Part shown: piece by piece, positions 17,848 to 25,368 of the stretch
How positions within the stretch are numbered: the stretch's first letter is position 1
How the letters are laid out: every line of letters starts with the position of its first letter
From: CAYLRY01 sp964386535
GTDB taxonomy: Bacteria; Chloroflexota; Dehalococcoidia; Dehalococcoidales; UBA3254
Reading direction: 5' to 3'
DNA length: 64,000 nucleotides
Assembly: GCA_964386535.1 (NCBI GenBank)
Contig: CAYLRY010000006.1
Location: 31,674-95,673 of the forward strand
Notes under the pieces: model-generated
Told to the model about the DNA's origin: nothing
The model's database searches: none
Seen by the model: only the letters and a program-made list of their open reading frames with translations
Made by a program: the position numbers and the translations under genes

Positions 17848-17850
17848 ATG
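17700..17850 (+). promoter_or_regulatory. Promoter and structured 5' leader of the ftsA-like operon
   Basis: TTACCA (17700-17705), 17 nt, TATAAT (17723-17728). The expected transcript begins almost at a perfect 10-bp stem AAGTCAAACG / CGTTTGACTT (17734-17743 with 17760-17769). Next come a GCAT/GTGC mini-stem, a 7-bp stem AAAGTCC/GGGCTTT (one G-U pair, 4-nt loop) near 17800-17817, and AAATC/GATTT before the ribosome site. A leader of ~110 nt this structured suggests RNA-level control. I looked for a c-di-GMP riboswitch core and did not find a convincing match. Confidence 0.45.
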
Positions 17851-18063
17851 ATGGGCACCGCAATTGATTTTAAAAAGCAAATGACCGAGATCGTCTACAT
17901 TAACATTCCGGGTCCAGCCGAGCCGACTCCGGGAATGAGTGGGGGTGAATTGCTCCACGGTTTTCTGGCAGAGCTTAAAAAAATGCAGGATCCGAATATG
18001 AAGAAATGGTTTGAAGAACTGTGCATCAAATGGAATGTGCATTATAAAGAAGAGCGGGGTTAA
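17851..18063 (+). CDS. Uncharacterised 70-residue protein upstream of ftsA-like gene
   Basis: Small soluble protein with no family I recognise. Two adjacent ATG codons (17848, 17851) follow AAGGAG; the second has better spacing (5 nt). It starts G-T-A-I-D-F-K-K-Q, has a Pro/Gly-rich middle (I-P-G-P-A-E-P-T-P-G-M-S-G-G) and then an amphipathic, probably helical second half (L-L-H-G-F-L-A-E-L-K-K-M), ending K-E-E-R-G. There is no signal peptide or membrane segment. It lies 37 nt upstream of the ftsA-like gene behind a strong promoter, so co-expression is likely and a role with that protein is possible. Ribosome site, codon-like sequence and context support it as real. Confidence 0.6.
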   Translation: MGTAIDFKKQMTEIVYINIPGPAEPTPGMSGGELLHGFLAELKKMQDPNMKKWFEELCIKWNVHYKEERG

Positions 18064-18100
18064 TTAAGTTAAAAAATAGAGTTCAAATACGGATAATAAA

Positions 18101-19297
18101 ATGAAAAAGAAAATTGCAGCTATTGACGTTGGTACGACCAAAGTGTGCACCATCATGGGCACGCTGGATAGTTCTACGGGCTTGAGAGTTCTGGGAGTCG
18201 GCATAGCCCCTTCCCATGGAATAGAAAAAGCCCTGGTTGCTGATGCTAATAAAGCCAAAGAGTCAATTCGCGAATCAATCCGTAAAGCAGAACAGATGGC
18301 CGGTTACAGGCTTGAATCAGCCTATGTTGGGGTTACCGGCAGACATATTACTTCCATGAATAGCAAGGGGACCATCGCTATCACCCGCGCCGATATGCTG
18401 GTTAAACAAGAAGATCTGAAACGGGCTCTAAATGTGGCGCTGAATGTTCAAATTCCACAGGAGCAAAAAATACTACATGTAATACCTCGTTCGTATAGCC
18501 TGGATGGCCATGAGGTTAAAAATCCTGTAGGCATGAATGGGGCCGAACTTACAGTGGAAGTACATCTTATTTCCGCCTCATTAGCATCGGTGCAAAATCT
18601 GGTTAAACTTATTAAGAGCCTTGGTGTCAATGTTGAGGACCTGGTTTTGGAACCGCTGGCTAGTGCCGAAGCTGTACTTGCACCTGAAGAAAAAGAGGCG
18701 GGTGTTCTTTTAGCTGATATTGGCGGAGGCACCACAGACATTGCCATAATAAAGGATGGCAGTATATATCATACTTCCGTTTTACCAGCAGCCGGTCATC
18801 AAATAACTACAGATATTACAGCAGGCCTGGGCATATCATACGAATTGGCGGAGGAAATAAAGAAAAAATACGGGACTCTGGTTCAAAACGAAGAGATAGA
18901 TCCTCAGAAAACGGTTGGTGAAGAAGGGCATGTAGTCAATTACGGCGCTTTATGCGAAATCATACAAGCCCGTGTAGAAGAAATAATCCGTTTAGTGCTA
19001 CTTGATTTGCCCGGCAACAAAGAGGGGCTGATTCCAGCAGGAATCGTTCTTACCGGCGGCTGCGCAAATATTCAGGGTATTGTGGAGGTTACAGGAAAAT
19101 TAAGCAAGATGCCGGTTAGAGTAGGAACCCCCACCACTTTAAGCGGAGTCTCAATTGAGGCTTTGAAGGATCCAGCCTATGCCACAAGCGTGGGATTGAT
19201 AATCTGGAGTATGAACAATAAAGGGACTTCAAACTGGTTCGGCAAACGCAAAGGTTTCCGCGGCTTCATAGACCAGATACTGGTCATTTTCAAATGA
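18101..19297 (+). CDS. ftsA: FtsA-like cell-division actin homologue
   Basis: A 398-residue member of the FtsA/actin ATPase superfamily. In order: phosphate-1 motif I-D-V-G-T-T-K-V-C (residues 7-15), a SHS2/1C-type region (R-I/V-x-G-R-H-I near residues 85-95), phosphate-2 motif L-A-D-I-G-G-G-T-T-D-I-A (near 205), adenosine motif L-T-G-G-C-A (near 315). A basic-hydrophobic C-terminal helix, G-F-R-G-F-I-D-Q-I-L-V-I-F, looks like the membrane-targeting sequence of FtsA. Length is usual for FtsA. ftsZ is not next to it, unlike most bacteria, and downstream is a convergent nitroreductase, so gene context alone does not prove the division role. PilM-like use is less likely because no pilus genes are near. 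The ribosome site is weak (ACGGATAATAAA). Confidence 0.85.
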   Translation: MKKKIAAIDVGTTKVCTIMGTLDSSTGLRVLGVGIAPSHGIEKALVADANKAKESIRESIRKAEQMAGYRLESAYVGVTGRHITSMNSKGTIAITRADMLVKQEDLKRALNVALNVQIPQEQKILHVIPRSYSLDGHEVKNPVGMNGAELTVEVHLISASLASVQNLVKLIKSLGVNVEDLVLEPLASAEAVLAPEEKEAGVLLADIGGGTTDIAIIKDGSIYHTSVLPAAGHQITTDITAGLGISYELAEEIKKKYGTLVQNEEIDPQKTVGEEGHVVNYGALCEIIQARVEEIIRLVLLDLPGNKEGLIPAGIVLTGGCANIQGIVEVTGKLSKMPVRVGTPTTLSGVSIEALKDPAYATSVGLIIWSMNNKGTSNWFGKRKGFRGFIDQILVIFK

Positions 19298-19328
19298 CCC
19301 ATAAAAAAGTTTTAGAAAGTGGGTGATA

Positions 19329-19372
19329 ATTACCAGATCCAGTTTGTATTAAATCAAACTGGATCTGGTAAT
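19329..19372. terminator. 18-bp perfect hairpin between convergent genes
   Basis: Arms 19329-19346 and 19355-19372 pair perfectly around the 8-nt loop TATTAAAT. It sits 31 nt after the ftsA-like stop and 42 nt past the nitroreductase stop, which is the place for a bidirectional terminator. Neither side has a clear T-run (plus side: GTGTTTCA), so factor-independent termination would be unusual. The arms are far longer than a usual terminator stem. Confidence 0.55.
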
Positions 19373-19414
19373 GTGTTTCAACGGCAGGCAATTAACCGAT
19401 GTATTTTAGTCTTT

Positions 19415-19981
19415 TTATTTTTGTCCGAATTTTTCATAAAACACAATTTCGGACATGTTTTTACGTGGGCGCGGATTAGGTTGAAATTCAGGATAACCCA
19501 GTGGAGTCATTTCAACCACGCAGAAATTTCCGGATACCCCCAGTATGGAGGCAACTTTCTGAGCATCGAACAGCCCGACATGTACTGTTCCCAGGCCTAA
19601 AGAGGTGGCCGCCAGTACCAGGTTTTCCATGGCCAGAGCAACATCAAACATAAACCATCCATTACCTTTATCGGTAGACTCTTGACCCTGGAAATATCCT
19701 GAAATACCCATTTCAGCACAGGCAACAATCAAAACAGGTGCAGTTTTGATTGCATTTACAGCCGGATTAGATCCTAAAGACGGATGAGCAGCCATGGTCT
19801 CGGCGATTTGAGTTTTGGTATTTTCATCCCGAACCACAATAAACCTCCAGCACTGGGTATTAGCCCATGAAGGCGCCAGGCGGGCAGCCTCCAGAACGGT
19901 TTCAACTGTCCGGTCATCCACCGGATCAGGTTTATACTTGCGAATACTTCTGCGGTTTTTAATGGCTTCAATTACTTCCAT
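19415..19981 (-). CDS. Nitroreductase-family flavoprotein
   Basis: A 188-residue FMN-dependent oxidoreductase, usually a dimer in the cytoplasm. The N-terminal I-K-N-R-R-S-I-R-K-Y is the classical FMN-phosphate region, A-P-S-W-A-N-T-Q-C-W-R-F follows at about residues 38-49, and L-G-L-G-T-V-H-V-G is near residue 130. The C-terminus has G-Y-P with E-F-Q-P-N-P-R-P-R-K. The start is well set: AGGAGG 5 nt before the ATG at 19981. The real substrate of this family is rarely the nitro compound and cannot be assigned here. It lies 9 nt downstream of pcm on the same strand and probably shares its transcript. A long hairpin follows the stop. Confidence 0.92.
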   Translation of the reverse strand: MEVIEAIKNRRSIRKYKPDPVDDRTVETVLEAARLAPSWANTQCWRFIVVRDENTKTQIAETMAAHPSLGSNPAVNAIKTAPVLIVACAEMGISGYFQGQESTDKGNGWFMFDVALAMENLVLAATSLGLGTVHVGLFDAQKVASILGVSGNFCVVEMTPLGYPEFQPNPRPRKNMSEIVFYEKFGQK

Positions 19982-19989
19982 GAGACCTC

Positions 19990-20628
19990 CTATCCATCTT
20001 TCCAGGCATCTTTATGAATTAGCGGAACGAAACGGCATCCTCCTAAATTACGGTATACATTCCGTTCCACAGATTTTGTAATCTGAAACAGGTCCTGAAT
20101 ATCCCGTGAACCCACAGGAATGACCATCCGTCCACCAATGGCCAACTGATCTAAAAGTTTATCTGGCACTTGAGGGGCGCCGGCAGTTACGATAATGGCA
20201 TCATATGGAGATTCCTCCGCCCACCCAAGCTCTTCTTCCGTAAGAATAATTTTGATATTTTGGTAACCCAGGCTTTTCAGAATTTTTTTTGCTGATTCAG
20301 CCAGAGCGGGAAGACGCTCAGTAGAAATCACTTCCCTTGCCAGTTCGGCCAGGATAGCAGCCTGATATCCGCTTCCGGTGCCGATTTCCAGTACTTTCTC
20401 GCTGCCTTTTAATTCAAGAGCCTCGGTCATCATAGCGATGATTAGAGGCTGTGATATCGACTGATGACAGCCAATGGGAAGAGGTTCATTAATATAAGCA
20501 TAAATTTCAGCGTGGGTTGGAACAAAGCATTCACGGGGAACATGCGCCATAGCCGCTAAAACACGCTGGTCTTGAATCTCAGTCCTGAGATATTTAATTA
20601 GTTTTGCCCTCTCTCCTGCGAAATCCAT
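19990..20628 (-). CDS. pcm: Protein-L-isoaspartate O-methyltransferase
   Basis: SAM-dependent repair enzyme that methylates isoaspartyl residues in aged proteins. I start at the internal ATG at 20628, giving 212 residues that begin M-D-F-A-G-E-R, because this matches the family's usual length. A longer frame to 20724 would overlap the upstream small-protein gene and add a non-conserved 32 residues. Visible: V-P-R-E-C-F-V-P, the Q-S-I-S-Q-P-x-I-I-A-M-M-T-E motif typical of the enzyme, SAM motif V-L-E-I-G-T-G-S-G-Y-Q-A-A, and Y-D-A-I-I-V-T-A-G-A-P. The gene lies between the tail-anchored small protein (29-nt gap) and the nitroreductase. No strong ribosome site precedes 20628, so translation may be coupled. 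Confidence 0.9.
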   Translation of the reverse strand: MDFAGERAKLIKYLRTEIQDQRVLAAMAHVPRECFVPTHAEIYAYINEPLPIGCHQSISQPLIIAMMTEALELKGSEKVLEIGTGSGYQAAILAELAREVISTERLPALAESAKKILKSLGYQNIKIILTEEELGWAEESPYDAIIVTAGAPQVPDKLLDQLAIGGRMVIPVGSRDIQDLFQITKSVERNVYRNLGGCRFVPLIHKDAWKDG

Positions 20629-20657
20629 TGCAATATTATTTGAAGCCGGATCAATAG

Positions 20658-20924
20658 CTAATGCAGAAAGACATATAAAATTACCAGTATTACGGCTACG
20701 AGTAATGTAACCAGTCCGATCCACTTAATCTCGCTAAAAATATAAGGATATGTTACCTCAGTGACGGCAATATTTCTAGCAGACGGGTTATTAGTGTTAA
20801 CGGTCACTTCAGGACGGGCAAACGCAACAGGTGGCGCACCCGCAGAGCTGGCTACAGGCCGGTTGACAGTAGTTTTGGCACTTTGAGAAATATTGCGACG
20901 ATTACGCCTTGATTTTGCAGGCAT
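20658..20924 (-). CDS. Small basic tail-anchored membrane protein
   Basis: An 88-residue protein of unknown family. It opens with a very basic stretch (M-P-A-K-S-R-R-N-R-R), continues through a polar Ala/Pro/Thr region, and ends in one transmembrane helix (I-G-L-V-T-L-L-V-A-V-I-L-V-I-L-Y-V-F) only two residues from the C-terminus, so the bulk should face the cytoplasm. AGGAGG lies 6 nt before the ATG at 20924, which makes it a confident gene. It starts 10 nt after the recombinase gene and precedes pcm, suggesting one transcript. The layout resembles small tail-anchored proteins such as Sec61-beta in shape only; I do not claim homology. Confidence 0.75.
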   Translation of the reverse strand: MPAKSRRNRRNISQSAKTTVNRPVASSAGAPPVAFARPEVTVNTNNPSARNIAVTEVTYPYIFSEIKWIGLVTLLVAVILVILYVFLH

Positions 20925-20934
20925 TCAGAACCTC

Positions 20935-21846
20935 CTATTTTGCTCTTGGATGAGATTTATCATAAGTTTTTCTGACATGGTCAGATGTCAGATGAGTGTA
21001 AACCTGAGTGGTAGAAATATTGGCATGGCCGAGTAATTCCTGAACCATACGCAGATCAGCTCCACCGTTAAGCATATGGGTAGCGAAGCTATGTCTCAGG
21101 GTATGGGGAGTAACATCCGCGTCTATATTAGCTGCTTTGACATAGCCCTTTAGTATCTGCCACAGTCCCTGACGGGTTAATCTTTCACCGCGGACGTTTA
21201 AGAAAAGGGCTTTTTCAGTGGTATTATTCTGGACTATCCTGGGTCTTCCGGTGATTAAATACTCTTTAATAGACTGTGCTGCCCGGGGATAAATTGGGAT
21301 CATCCGCTCTTTATGCCCCTTACCGAAACAACGCACAAAACCGCCTGCCGTATCTACATCGTCCACATTTAAAGATACCAGTTCACTGACCCTCATACCA
21401 CTGGCATAAAGCAACTCCAACATAGCTTTATCTCTCATAGCTTCGGGAGTGGATTCTTTGGCTGGTTCTTCCAGCAAACGCCGCGCCTGGGCGACTGAGA
21501 TGGGTTTTGGCAGGGCGCGTCCAACTTTTAACGAGGCAATATTTTCCGTGGGATTTTGCTGGACTTGATGCTCCTCTGTTAAGAACTTATAAAAAGATTT
21601 TGCTGCCGCAATTTTCCGGGCTAGTGTGGTTGAAGCATATTTTTTCTCTTTTAGAGCGAGCATATAATTTAGCATTTCCTGCCGGCCAAAATTATCCCAC
21701 CCCGGCATTAATCCCCGTCTGGAACAGTCTTCTCTAATATAGTTCTCTAGCTGGTACAGGTCATTACGATAAGCATCTTCTGTATTTTTTGAGAATCCTT
21801 TTTCTACTACCAGATAGGTAAGAAAGCTGTCAATATTCTCTCTCAT
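20935..21846 (-). CDS. Tyrosine recombinase, XerC/XerD type
   Basis: A 303-residue site-specific recombinase, of the size used for chromosome-dimer resolution. The N-terminal SAM-like core-binding domain covers about residues 1-90. All catalytic residues are visible: R152 (A-S-G-M-R-V-S-E-L), K176 (G-K-G-H-K-E-R), H248 and R251 (H-T-L-R-H-S-F-A-T-H), H274 (L-G-H-A-N-I-S-T-T) and nucleophile Y283 (Q-V-Y-T-H). No attachment sites, phage genes or cargo flank it, and it sits among housekeeping genes, so a Xer role is far more likely than a mobile-element integrase. Whether it is XerC or XerD cannot be decided here. The start ATG at 21846 follows GGTGGAG. Confidence 0.93.
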   Translation of the reverse strand: MRENIDSFLTYLVVEKGFSKNTEDAYRNDLYQLENYIREDCSRRGLMPGWDNFGRQEMLNYMLALKEKKYASTTLARKIAAAKSFYKFLTEEHQVQQNPTENIASLKVGRALPKPISVAQARRLLEEPAKESTPEAMRDKAMLELLYASGMRVSELVSLNVDDVDTAGGFVRCFGKGHKERMIPIYPRAAQSIKEYLITGRPRIVQNNTTEKALFLNVRGERLTRQGLWQILKGYVKAANIDADVTPHTLRHSFATHMLNGGADLRMVQELLGHANISTTQVYTHLTSDHVRKTYDKSHPRAK

Positions 21847-22033
21847 ACTTCTCCACCCAGAGTCATAATCATCTCATTTTAACATAACTTAAAATAAAAA
21901 TCAGCTTTCCAGACAGGGATTAGAATCAGTATAATGAACATAAAGGATAAAATAACTCAACCTGAAAGAATTAGAATTTTGTTTTTAAATAGTCAAAAAA
22001 ATCAAGACGTATAAATAAATAAAGGAGGCCAAG

Positions 22034-22432
22034 ATGAACCGGACGTCTCTACCTGTGGCAGCAGGAATCATCTGTATAGTAGTGGGTGCATTAAGTTTAA
22101 TCGGCGGCTTTTTGATGTCTTTATTTTTTAGTATAATGTCCACTACATCTTACTGGGACAGCAGCATTAACTCCGAAAATGTCAATGCTGTGGTGTGGGC
22201 TCTATTTTCCCCTTATTTTATAATATGCGTGCTGGCTATAACCGGAGGCATCTTGGCTTTAAGGAGAAAACTTTGGGGATTCGCTTTAGCCGGCGCTATT
22301 TGCAGCTTATTGACCTGGTGGGCCTGGATGGCTGGTGTGGCTGCTATCGTTCTGGTGGTACTTTCCAGGAAAGAATTTAACCAGGTGAAAGCAGGAGAGC
22401 CTGTGACAGTGATAAATCCACCATTCAGTTAA
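22034..22432 (+). CDS. Small polytopic membrane protein, unknown function
   Basis: A 132-residue integral membrane protein with three to four predicted helices: one at about residues 8-35 (with G-A-L-S-L-I-G-G), one near 55-75 (F-I-I-C-V-L-A-I-T-G-G-I-L-A-L) followed by R-R-K-L-W-G, and one or two at about 80-112. The helix-G-G-I-L-A-L-R-R-K pattern is common in DUF4064-like small membrane proteins; that likeness is tentative. AAAGGAGG precedes the ATG by 6 nt. It stands 51 nt upstream of uvrC on the same strand, but functional linkage to repair is not implied. Confidence 0.7.
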   Translation: MNRTSLPVAAGIICIVVGALSLIGGFLMSLFFSIMSTTSYWDSSINSENVNAVVWALFSPYFIICVLAITGGILALRRKLWGFALAGAICSLLTWWAWMAGVAAIVLVVLSRKEFNQVKAGEPVTVINPPFS

Positions 22433-22489
22433 GCCGGCTTTCTTTAATACTAAGGGACTATTTATGAAACCTTCTTTTGTGGCTTGAAG

Positions 22490-24352
22490 ATGCAAAATGT
22501 TAAAATGATGCCAGATATGGCCAGTACTTTGATACAAGATCTCTTAAGACAACTTCCACACTCGCCGGGTTGCTACATAATGCGTAATGCCGGTGGCAAT
22601 ATACTTTATGTGGGGAAAGCTATTGATTTACATAACCGGGTAAGATCTTATTTTGCCTCTCCAACCAAATTGACTCCTAAAACCCGCCTGATGGTAGAAC
22701 AAGTTAATGATTTTGAATTTTTTGTTGTGTCTTCTGAGCAGGAAGCTCTGATCCTGGAACTGAATTTAATCAAGCGATACTGGCCGCCTTACAATATCCT
22801 GCTAAAAGACGATAAAACCTTTCCCTATCTGAAACTAAATTTAAAAGAAGATTGGCCCAGACTACATATAACCCGGCGGTTGGAAGAAGACGGCAGCCAC
22901 TATTTTGGTCCTTTTGCCAGTATTAATTCTTTACGCCGGACTTTGGATGTTTTGAAGAGGGTGTTTCCATTACGTTCATGTACCAGGCCCATAGATCCTG
23001 GAAAAAAGGTTAGGCCCTGTCTGAAATATGATATGGGTTTCTGCCTGGCTCCCTGCTCAGGTAAGGTGAGCAGGTCAGAATATGAAAATACTCTACATCA
23101 GTTAATTCAATTTTTACAGGGGAAACATGAGTCCATCACCAGAAACTTAAAAAAGAAAATGGAAGCGGCTTCGGAGGATTTGGATTTCGAGCAGGCAGCC
23201 AGACTTCGTGACCAGTTAATGGCAGTCCAGGATGTGGTTGAAGGGCAGAGTATAGCAATGAAAGTCAAAGGTGAGCAGGATGTTATAGCCTATGCGGCTG
23301 AAAATGACCAGGCCTGTGTTCAGGTATTTTTAATCCGTCATGGTAAACTGATTGGCCGGGAGAGCTTTAGTCTGAAGGGCACTGATAATGAAGAGCCCCG
23401 TGAAATTATGACCAGTTTTGTGCAGCAATTTTATAGCTCCAGCCCTTATATACCACGTTTGTTGCTTCTCCAGTATCCGGTAGATAGCCCTGAAGTAATA
23501 AAAGAATGGTTAGCCGGGAAGAAAAAAGGGTCAGTTGATATTGAAATTCCGCAACGCGGTAAAAAGAAACAACTGATAGATATTGTGGCAGAAAATGCCA
23601 GGCAAGGATTGCAACAATTGAAAATCAAGCAGCTTTCACAGACTGCAGCCCTTGCGGATGCTCTGGCGGATATACAGAAACACCTTCATTTATCCAGACT
23701 ACCCTCCCGGATAGAGGGCTACGATATATCTAATATCCAGGGTACAGATGCAGTGGGAAGCATGATTGTTTTTGAAGATGGGAAACCCAGGCCATCCCAT
23801 TACCGCAGGTTCAAGATAAAAACCATAGAAGGAGCTAATGATTACGCCATGCTCCAGGAAATGTTAAGGCGGCGTTTTAAACGACTTTTGCCTAAAGAGC
23901 ATCAAGATAATTGCGGCTCCTGGGCAGCAATGCCTGACCTGGTGCTGATTGATGGAGGCAAAGGACAGCTCAATGCCGCTTTGGAAGTAGTACGGGAACT
24001 GGGTATAGAGTCAATCTCTCTGGCCAGCCTGGCTAAAGAGAATGAAGAGCTATTTATCCCCGACCAGACCCTGCCCGTGGTGTTGTCCAGGTCATCCAGC
24101 GGCTTGCAATTACTGCAACGCCTGAGGGATGAAGCCCACCGTTTTGCCATCACTTATTTTCAGAATGTTCACAAAAAGCGGACTTTTAAGTCTGCGCTGG
24201 ATGGGGTAATGGGAATAGGTCCTAAACGTAAGAAGGAGCTTATCAGACGTTTCGGCACAGTTCAGGTCATCCGGCAGGCTTCGGTAGAAGAACTAATGAC
24301 GGTGAAGGGCATTACACGCCAACTGGCACAAAAATTGAAGGAAACTCTTTAA
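22490..24352 (+). CDS. uvrC: UvrABC excinuclease subunit C
   Basis: Dual-incision nuclease of nucleotide excision repair, about 620 residues, the normal size. In order: GIY-YIG nuclease (P-G-C-Y-I-M then Y-V-G-K-A-I-D-L, near residues 30-50), a Cys-rich P-C-L-K-Y-D-M-G-F-C-L-A-P-C segment, the UVR UvrB-binding motif (D-F-E-Q-A-A-R-L-R-D-Q), the RNase-H-like endonuclease domain (E-G-Y-D-I-S-N-I-Q-G and D-L-V-L-I-D-G-G-K-G-Q) and C-terminal helix-hairpin-helix repeats (M-G-I-G-P-K-R-K-K-E-L). The exact start is uncertain: a TTG at 22484, ATGs at 22490 and a few codons later are all in frame and none has a clear ribosome site. A good intrinsic terminator follows. Confidence 0.95.
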   Translation: MQNVKMMPDMASTLIQDLLRQLPHSPGCYIMRNAGGNILYVGKAIDLHNRVRSYFASPTKLTPKTRLMVEQVNDFEFFVVSSEQEALILELNLIKRYWPPYNILLKDDKTFPYLKLNLKEDWPRLHITRRLEEDGSHYFGPFASINSLRRTLDVLKRVFPLRSCTRPIDPGKKVRPCLKYDMGFCLAPCSGKVSRSEYENTLHQLIQFLQGKHESITRNLKKKMEAASEDLDFEQAARLRDQLMAVQDVVEGQSIAMKVKGEQDVIAYAAENDQACVQVFLIRHGKLIGRESFSLKGTDNEEPREIMTSFVQQFYSSSPYIPRLLLLQYPVDSPEVIKEWLAGKKKGSVDIEIPQRGKKKQLIDIVAENARQGLQQLKIKQLSQTAALADALADIQKHLHLSRLPSRIEGYDISNIQGTDAVGSMIVFEDGKPRPSHYRRFKIKTIEGANDYAMLQEMLRRRFKRLLPKEHQDNCGSWAAMPDLVLIDGGKGQLNAALEVVRELGIESISLASLAKENEELFIPDQTLPVVLSRSSSGLQLLQRLRDEAHRFAITYFQNVHKKRTFKSALDGVMGIGPKRKKELIRRFGTVQVIRQASVEELMTVKGITRQLAQKLKETL

Positions 24353-24378
24353 TTAAAAGAGGCTTGAAAACCGGTAAA

Positions 24379-24415
24379 AAAGGTCAGGTTAATTAAAAAA
24401 CCTGACCTTCTTTTT
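24379..24415. terminator. Bidirectional intrinsic terminator, uvrC / ABC permease
   Basis: AAGGTCAGGTT / AACCTGACCTT, 11-bp perfect stem with an 8-nt loop, then CTTTTT on the plus strand and an A-run on the left that supplies the T-run for the minus-strand operon. It lies 26 nt after uvrC's stop and 4 nt beyond the permease stop. Confidence 0.85.
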
Positions 24416-24419
24416 AGTA

Positions 24420-25367
24420 CTAAGTAGCCCTGATTTCCTGGCGCATAAATACTACGTAGGAAATAGCGAAACAGATGACTGTGATAGTAAAAAGAATAAT
24501 GATATTGGGCCAAACGGTTGAAAGACTCTGGTTCAGTGAAAGTGGAGTTGACTGTGGTGTAGCGCTGCCTCCGGTAATTATTTGGAGCAGTTCAGACATG
24601 GTTCGGGATCCTGGTAGCAAAATCATGGCTTCAGCCTCTTTATATATTTCAACCGGAGAGAAATGGAAGGCGTTTACAATAAATTGCACATTAGCTACTT
24701 GAGATGCAACTGTATCCGTGATGGGATGTAGACTATCAGCTAAAAATGTAATCAGCAGCTTATAAAGCTCAGGGAAAAAGACAATCCAAATGGCAATAGA
24801 GGCTAAAGCCGAGGCTGCGACCCAGCGGAATAAAATGGAAAAAAGCATGGATAGTCCCAGCCAGAAAGCCCCGTAAATAATAGATAGTACCAGGAAGAAG
24901 AGGATCCTCCAGGCTTCTTCGGCGGTCGGCACTACACCTATCATGCGTATACCCAGCCCGCAGACCAGAAGTACAATAGAGGTCATTATAACAGCGATGG
25001 TAATCAAGCCGGCTGCGAATTTTGCATTGATAATACTATCCCGGTAAATAGGTTGAGATATCAGCCGGCTGAGAGTACCTTTGTTTCTTTCGCTATTGAT
25101 GGCATCCCAGCCAAGAGCTACAGCAACCAGCGGTAAAATCATCGCGATCAATTCCAGGAACGAGTAAGGTAAATTTTCTCCGCTGGCAGTAAAAAGGGCC
25201 ATAAAAATAAAGTCACTGGTGCCGGTAACTACGCTGCGGATAGTTTCAGCAGCCGTAAAAATAGCATAAACTCCGACCAGAAGGATAATAGCAAAAAAGA
25301 TGATAAAACGCCAACTGGCGAAATCATCCTGCAACTCCTTTTTTAATACGGCATAAAATCCAGACAT
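24420..25367 (-). CDS. ABC-2-type transporter permease
   Basis: A 315-residue polytopic membrane protein, last gene of a three-gene exporter operon. The N-terminal M-S-G-F-Y-A-V-L-K-K-E-L-Q-D-D-F, a first helix (F-I-I-F-F-A-I-I-L-L-V-G-V-Y-A), a ~50-residue outside loop, and the motif D-A-I-N-S-E-R-N-K-G-T-L-S-R-L-I-S-Q-P are typical of the ABC-2/NosY-type permeases. Five further helices follow. It starts 1 nt after the ATPase stop codon, so translation is coupled. The substrate is unknown; homologues in operons with NEW3-domain proteins are generally thought to act in membrane-protein or cell-envelope export. Confidence 0.88.
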   Translation of the reverse strand: MSGFYAVLKKELQDDFASWRFIIFFAIILLVGVYAIFTAAETIRSVVTGTSDFIFMALFTASGENLPYSFLELIAMILPLVAVALGWDAINSERNKGTLSRLISQPIYRDSIINAKFAAGLITIAVIMTSIVLLVCGLGIRMIGVVPTAEEAWRILFFLVLSIIYGAFWLGLSMLFSILFRWVAASALASIAIWIVFFPELYKLLITFLADSLHPITDTVASQVANVQFIVNAFHFSPVEIYKEAEAMILLPGSRTMSELLQIITGGSATPQSTPLSLNQSLSTVWPNIIILFTITVICFAISYVVFMRQEIRAT

Positions 25368-25368
25368 G

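Noticed and set aside
19990..20724. Longer N-terminus for pcm (start at 20724)
   Set aside because: The added 32 residues are not conserved in the family and overlap the tail-anchored small gene.
20935..21846. Integrase of a mobile element
   Set aside because: The recombinase is Xer-like in size, sits among housekeeping genes, and no attachment site, cargo or phage gene flanks it.
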